NCBI RefSeq assembly: GCF_033115175.1
Contig: NC_084838.1
Span: forward strand, 40,961,468-41,025,467
Length of the DNA stretch: 64,000 bases
DNA from: Lepus europaeus
Lineage: Eukaryota; Chordata; Mammalia; Lagomorpha; Leporidae
Direction: 5' to 3'
Shown: positions 62,076 to 64,000 of the stretch, one piece after another
Position numbering within the stretch: position 1 is the first letter of the stretch
How the letters are laid out: every line of letters starts with the position of its first letter
The notes under the pieces: model-generated
Told to the model about the DNA's origin: nothing
What the model saw: the letters and a program-made list of their open reading frames with translations, nothing else
The model's database searches: none
Position numbers and translations under genes: made by a program

Positions 62076-63300
62076 TCGAGATGTCCTGGAAGGGGACCCA
62101 CCGTCTCCAGGATTTGACAGGCAGCTTGTTTCCCTCTGTTATAAGGGAGTCGCTCTCTCTCCTGATGACGACTGCCTTCGACACGGCTGTCCCCCCCAAG
62201 ATGCAGCTGCATGGGAGACAGGTCTGGTTGTAAAAGTCAGCCATCAGTATGTTGCAAGGGACTCAGTAAAAATCTGTGGGATGAATAGAGACAATTCTTC
62301 AGTGCCTCCAGAAGCTCTCATTCCTTTCTGGCTCCTGTCAGGGTGGAGTTATGAGAAAGCTGTAGAAGGTCTCGAAACTTCTCACGGGGTCAGCCGTGGG
62401 AGAAGCCTGGTAGAACAGCAAAAGCCCTGGCCGCCGGCATGGTTGTCATAGAAGCTGTTTTCTCCAAAGAGAGGAATCCAGGGATCCTTGGCGGGTCCCA
62501 AATTGGGGTGGATGTGGACTGGGGGCGGGAGGAGGGGAGGGTGCAGAGATGACACTAGAGTTCCATGCCTGGGTCCCTCCATGGGCTTGGGCACAGCGAA
62601 ACACGGGCACCCAGCCAGCCCCTCTGGCTGTGGTGCGCCTGCAGATCGTATCGGAGGACATGGTGGATGCGTGCCATTGAGTCATGGAACCTGCGGCCTA
62701 GGAAACAGTCCAGTGTTGAAACAGGCCCAGAGGAGGGGGTGCAGTGGGCGCCTCTAATTTGCCAACAGCACAAACATCATCACCACCCACACTTCCTGTC
62801 TCCCTGGGTCACCTTGATGGTCATCACTCATCTTGGACCCTGTCATTCACTTGTCACCATCACCCTCAGCCCTGCATCACACCCACGGCCCCTTTCCTAC
62901 CCAGGCTGTCACATGACCCAGTTCCCGTAACTTGACGCCTTCTCCAGCCTTGCCACCGTGCCTGCCTCAGTCCCATGCCCAAAGCTGTGGCTCTCTGAAC
63001 CAACCCTGTCATCTTTAGCAACAGCCTCCACCCAACCGGGTCACCTTCTTGTCCCTTTCCCAGCTCTCCTGTTGTCTCTGCTGCCACCACCCCATCTTTG
63101 TCATATGTGTCCCAACACAGTCTCCCAGCCCTTACCCCTGTCCCAGTTCATCGCCTCCAAGTCCTCTGGCCTGTCACCATCTTCCCCATGTCTGCCTATT
63201 CCCGGTCACTCTCACCCTTTTCCTTCTTATCTCTGACCCCTCAGCTGGGCCCCTAAGTGGGCTCCCTCCCCCCACTGCAATGCGTGGACCTGCGTCGAGC

Positions 63301-63360
63301 CCTCTCCAGGCTCTGGCCTCGCTGGGCTCTGGCCTCTCCAGGCTCTGGCCTCGCTGGGCC
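63301..63360. repeat. Two-copy ~32-bp tandem repeat
   Basis: CCTCTCCAGGCTCTGGCCTC plus GCTGGGC occurs twice in succession. Confidence 0.85.
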
Positions 63361-63555
63361 TCCCTGCCTGGTCTGCCGTGCTTGCTGCCTTGGCCAGGGT
63401 GCTTCACTTTGCTCTTTGGCTTGGCTGGGCCCCTGACTTCCCAGACGTTTGGTCAAGAGGCCTCCATAGCTTCTCTTTCTGTACCTATGACCCTGGCAAT
63501 GGCCAGTCTGGCTCTAGAATCCCCACTTATTAAATCAAACATCATTTCCTGTTTT

Positions 63556-63915
63556 AGAATCCCCAGTGTCAGGGGCCGGCACTGTGGCTTAGTAGGTTAA
63601 GCCTTGGCCTGCAGCGCTAGCATCCTGTATGGGCACCAGTTCGAGTCCCAGCAGCTCCATTTCCGATCTAGCTCCCTGCTAATGAGTCTGGGAAAGCAGC
63701 AGAAGATGGCCCAAATGCTTGAGCCCCTGAACCCACATGGGAGACCCAGAAGAAACTTCGGCTCCTGGCTTCCGATGGCCCAACTCTGGTCATTGCAGCC
63801 TTTGGGGGAGTGAACTAGCAGATGGAAGACCTCTCTCTACCTCTCTGTCTGTAACTCTGCCTCTCAAATAAATAAACAATAAAATATTTAAGAAAACAAG
63901 AGAATCCCCAGTGTC
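63556..63915 (+). repeat. C-repeat SINE, older type, with 15-bp target duplication
   Basis: Element 63571-63900 between perfect AGAATCCCCAGTGTC copies at 63556-63570 and 63901-63915. Confidence 0.95.
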
Positions 63916-64000
63916 CCCTAAGTCTATTAACCACTGCCTTTTGGGAGCCCCCAGTACCCTGGCCCTTAACACTTAGGATTAACCACTTACTTGGGCGACC

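Larger units (their letters stand above)
52346..64000. other. Spacer downstream of AQP3
   Basis: No gene recognised. From 52.35 to 57.5 kb there are no C-repeats, only weak MIR relics and simple repeats. From 57.5 kb SINEs return. Stretches 53.5-55.5, 55.8-57.0, 58.6-60.5 and 62.1-63.5 kb show no coding feature. AQP7, the expected next gene from other mammals, is not reached. Confidence 0.7.

Overview
This is mammalian nuclear DNA, almost certainly from a lagomorph (rabbit or hare). Two things show this. Three genes have ordinary GT-AG introns, and the non-coding part is packed with the tRNA-derived lagomorph C-repeat (CSINE). I count about 50 copies in two forms: an older form with a tail like CTTTCAAATAAATAAATCTTTAAA, and a younger form with a GGCTAATCCTCCGCC-like head and a CTGCCTGTC-A(n) tail. 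I cannot separate rabbit from hare on sequence alone.

Layout. Positions 1-14338 are part of intron 1 of UBE2R2, which runs on the minus strand. This stretch is crowded with SINEs and also holds one old MaLR LTR. The first coding exon of UBE2R2 (59 codons) lies at 14339-14515, inside a CpG island of about 14.28-15.48 kb. A repeat-rich spacer with no gene follows (15.5-23.45 kb). NOL6 runs on the plus strand from 23770 to 34243. Its 26 coding exons join without any break into 1146 codons, and its probable poly(A) signal is at 35238. The NOL6-AQP3 spacer (35.3-46.8 kb) is repeat-rich. AQP3 is complete on the plus strand: six coding exons from 46966 to 51529 encode 292 residues, with a poly(A) signal at 52321. 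The rest, to 64000, is spacer with no gene that I can recognise; AQP7, the neighbour expected from other mammals, is not reached.

The three genes are neighbours by ancestry and have unrelated jobs. UBE2R2 is a CDC34-type ubiquitin-conjugating enzyme that works with SCF ligases. NOL6 is a nucleolar scaffold protein of the small-subunit processome. AQP3 is a water/glycerol channel of basolateral epithelial membranes. NOL6 and UBE2R2 start about 9 kb apart and diverge. This matches the human 9p13.3 order, but lacks the long PRSS3-containing block that separates them in human.

I found no new enzyme system, no CRISPR-like array and no intact mobile element with its own genes. The most useful observations are residue changes in the AQP3 outer loop, compact promoter motif sets, two candidate distal enhancers, a run of dated nested SINE insertions (one apparently by a microhomology/deletion route), and young antisense SINEs that carry splice-acceptor-like sequence inside UBE2R2 intron 1.
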